Below, one piece after another: positions 5,112-5,598 of a stretch of DNA of 5,598 nt. This stretch comes from SZUA-287 sp036397975 (GTDB taxonomy: Bacteria; Bacteroidota; Ignavibacteria; UBA10030; UBA6906). Below the pieces are notes generated by a model. It did not search any database, was not told the DNA's origin, and saw nothing but the letters and a program-made list of their open reading frames with translations. Each line of letters begins with the position of its first letter. Position 1 is the stretch's first letter. The translations under genes and the position numbers were made by a program. Where the stretch lies: the NCBI GenBank assembly GCA_036397975.1, contig DASWHW010000017.1, positions 1-5,598 on the forward strand. Direction: 5' to 3'.

Positions 5112-5135
5112 CTTAGGAGGCCGTTGCACTAAATT
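5112..5135 (+). repeat. Left arm of an inverted repeat around the small membrane-protein cassette
   Basis: CTTAGGAGGCCGTTGC followed by AC and TAAATT corresponds to the reverse complement of 5433-5453 (CTTAGGCCGTTGCCAATTTAA), apart from a two-base insertion (GA or AG) and small differences in the AT tract. The right arm is the outer edge of the attC-like site and the start of the cassette. The left arm therefore looks like an inverted copy of that junction. Confidence 0.5.
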
Positions 5136-5145
5136 ATATAATTTA
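5130..5145. terminator. 16-bp perfect palindrome over the stop codon of the cassette gene
   Basis: TAAATTATATAATTTA is self-complementary and includes the TAA at 5145-5143. It could form an A/T-only hairpin at the mRNA end, perhaps protecting or ending the transcript. Without G-C pairs or a U-tract it is not a standard intrinsic terminator. It also falls inside the inverted-repeat arm. Confidence 0.3.
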
Positions 5146-5409
5146 TACTTGACGTACAGAGAGTTGACCTTCTTCGTTAGCGATTATCATCCATCGTGTC
5201 TGCTTGTTACCCATTGCAAGAAATATCCAAACAATCCACCAAAGTCCAAATGTAAAAAGTCCTATGAAAAAATGCAGAAGGTGGTTAGTCTTCTCTCCAT
5301 ATATCAGTACTGCCATAGTATCTGTTTGAGATTCCAGGCGGGCGCCTCGGCCAACTTCTAAAATGATTTTTTGTGAAAGAATGATTTTTCGTTCTTCGAT
5401 AGTTTTCAT
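5143..5409 (-). CDS. Small membrane protein of unknown function, 88 aa
   Basis: The protein reads MKTIEERKIILSQKIILEVG, then RGARLESQTDTMAVLIYGEK, a membrane stretch LLHFFIGLFTFGLWWIVWIFLAMG (residues about 44-67) and a short tail GNKQTRWMIIANEEGQLSVR followed by QV. This layout (N-terminal amphipathic segment, R.ESQT..AVL, NHLLH, GLW.IVW, then a strand-like tail) resembles a family of small bacterial proteins usually annotated only as hypothetical. The hydrophobic part could be one long helix or a hairpin. I chose ATG 5409; a TTG three codons upstream is less likely. The leader is almost pure A/T without a Shine-Dalgarno. Base composition is clearly more AT-rich than the methyltransferase or GNAT genes, pointing to separate acquisition as an integron cassette from the attC-like site 38 bp upstream. 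Confidence 0.75.
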   Translation of the reverse strand: MKTIEERKIILSQKIILEVGRGARLESQTDTMAVLIYGEKTNHLLHFFIGLFTFGLWWIVWIFLAMGNKQTRWMIIANEEGQLSVRQV

Positions 5410-5432
5410 ATATATCAAAAGTTTAATTTTAA

Positions 5433-5453
5433 TTAAATTGGCAACGGCCTAAG
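5433..5453 (-). repeat. Right arm of the inverted repeat, at the attC edge
   Basis: Partner of 5112-5135 (see that entry). It overlaps the R' end of the attC-like site (5447-5453) and continues into the cassette leader. Confidence 0.5.
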
Positions 5454-5511
5454 GTTCAAGGTAAGGGGCGCGCCGCTTTTGGCGCGTCCCGCTTGACCGC
5501 AGTGTTAGGGC
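5447..5511 (-). other. Integron attC-like recombination site
   Basis: A 65-bp foldable site. On the minus strand the order is GCCCTAAC (R''), TGCGGTCAAGC (L'' region), a GC-rich stem, TTACCTTGAAC (L' region) and CTTAGGC (R'). The central arms GGGGCGCGCC (5465-5474) and GGCGCGTCCC (5481-5490) pair at 9 of 10 positions with the tenth G-T, around a 6-nt loop. The TCAAG/CTTGA and CCTAA/TTAGG blocks pair outside it. Spacing and blocks parallel the classic aadA-type attC (TTCGTTCAAGC ... CTTAACTCAAGCGTTAG). R' has C instead of the G of GTTRRRY, so activity may be reduced. Its orientation agrees with the genes. No integrase gene or attI is in the window. Confidence 0.7.
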
Positions 5512-5598
5512 GCGATATTCGCCAAACTGCCCGCTCGTCTGGGGCAAGCGAGAACTGCACGGACAGCTTTTCTCCAAAGACATCGCGGTAGAGATCAA
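5456..5598 (-). CDS. 3' end of an unidentified gene reading into the attC-like site
   Basis: An open frame entering from the right edge reads DLYRDVFGEKLSVQFSLAPD, then ERAVWRISRPNTAVKRDAPK and AARPLP before TGA (5458-5456). The first part, up to about WRIS, looks like real protein. The tail from RPNTA onward is translated attC sequence, as often happens with cassette genes whose stop lies within the site. I do not recognise the family, and the start is outside the window. Confidence 0.5.
   Translation of the reverse strand, partial: DLYRDVFGEKLSVQFSLAPDERAVWRISRPNTAVKRDAPKAARPLP

Noticed and set aside
4887..5129. 80-codon minus-strand open frame
   Set aside because: Its C-terminal part reads the thioesterase remnant in a wrong frame and its N-terminus lies within the inverted-repeat arm; no family pattern was seen.
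4870..5361. 163-codon plus-strand open frame
   Set aside because: It is antisense to the thioesterase remnant and to the 88-aa membrane protein gene, both of which are supported on the other strand.
1..5598. CRISPR array, rRNA, tRNA or insertion-sequence transposase
   Set aside because: No regularly spaced short repeats, no rRNA or tRNA signatures and no transposase or integrase coding sequence were found on either strand.

Overview
The window is bacterial. It has mid-GC coding DNA, compact genes with Shine-Dalgarno-like leaders and a small GC-rich integron-type attC site. I cannot name the organism. The gene set (SnoaL-like, DinB, hotdog thioesterase, SAM methyltransferase, GNAT) and the fragmented genes joined at interspersed repeats suggest an accessory, rearranging region of an environmental bacterium. 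Every gene I support lies on the minus strand, so the biological order runs from the right edge to the left.

Right part (5598 to about 5112): the 3' end of an unidentified gene runs into an attC-like site (5447-5511). This is followed by an AT-rich cassette-like gene for an 88-residue membrane protein (5143-5409). Near-identical sequences in inverted orientation (5112-5135 and 5433-5453) bracket that gene, and a 16-bp palindrome covers its stop codon.

Middle part (about 5111 to 3896): this is a gene graveyard. The last ~32 codons of a second thioesterase gene (4843-4940) sit next to a copy of an interspersed repeat (R4). R4 in turn abuts the C-terminal ~53 codons of a polytopic membrane protein (4585-4746). 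A 51-codon ORF for a one-helix protein follows (4363-4518). Next come a gene-free stretch with three to four nested inverted repeats (4093-4276), a perfect hairpin (4068-4093) and another repeat copy (R3).

Left part (3895 to 1): a membrane-anchored protein with an EF-hand-like calcium loop (3077-3895) lies between direct repeats R3 and R2. A tight GNAT-methyltransferase-thioesterase cluster follows (2873 to 997), whose thioesterase has a one-base frameshift. Repeat R1 carries a sigma70-like promoter in front of DinB (313-786), and a SnoaL-like gene leaves the window at position 1.

The most notable structure is the repeat family R1-R4. Three of its four copies hold a -35-like and a -10-like hexamer at exactly 17 bp spacing, all pointing in the gene direction and ahead of a gene or gene remnant. 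It could be a dispersed promoter-bearing element. Joint metabolism of the genes is not evident: each looks like a stand-alone accessory enzyme.
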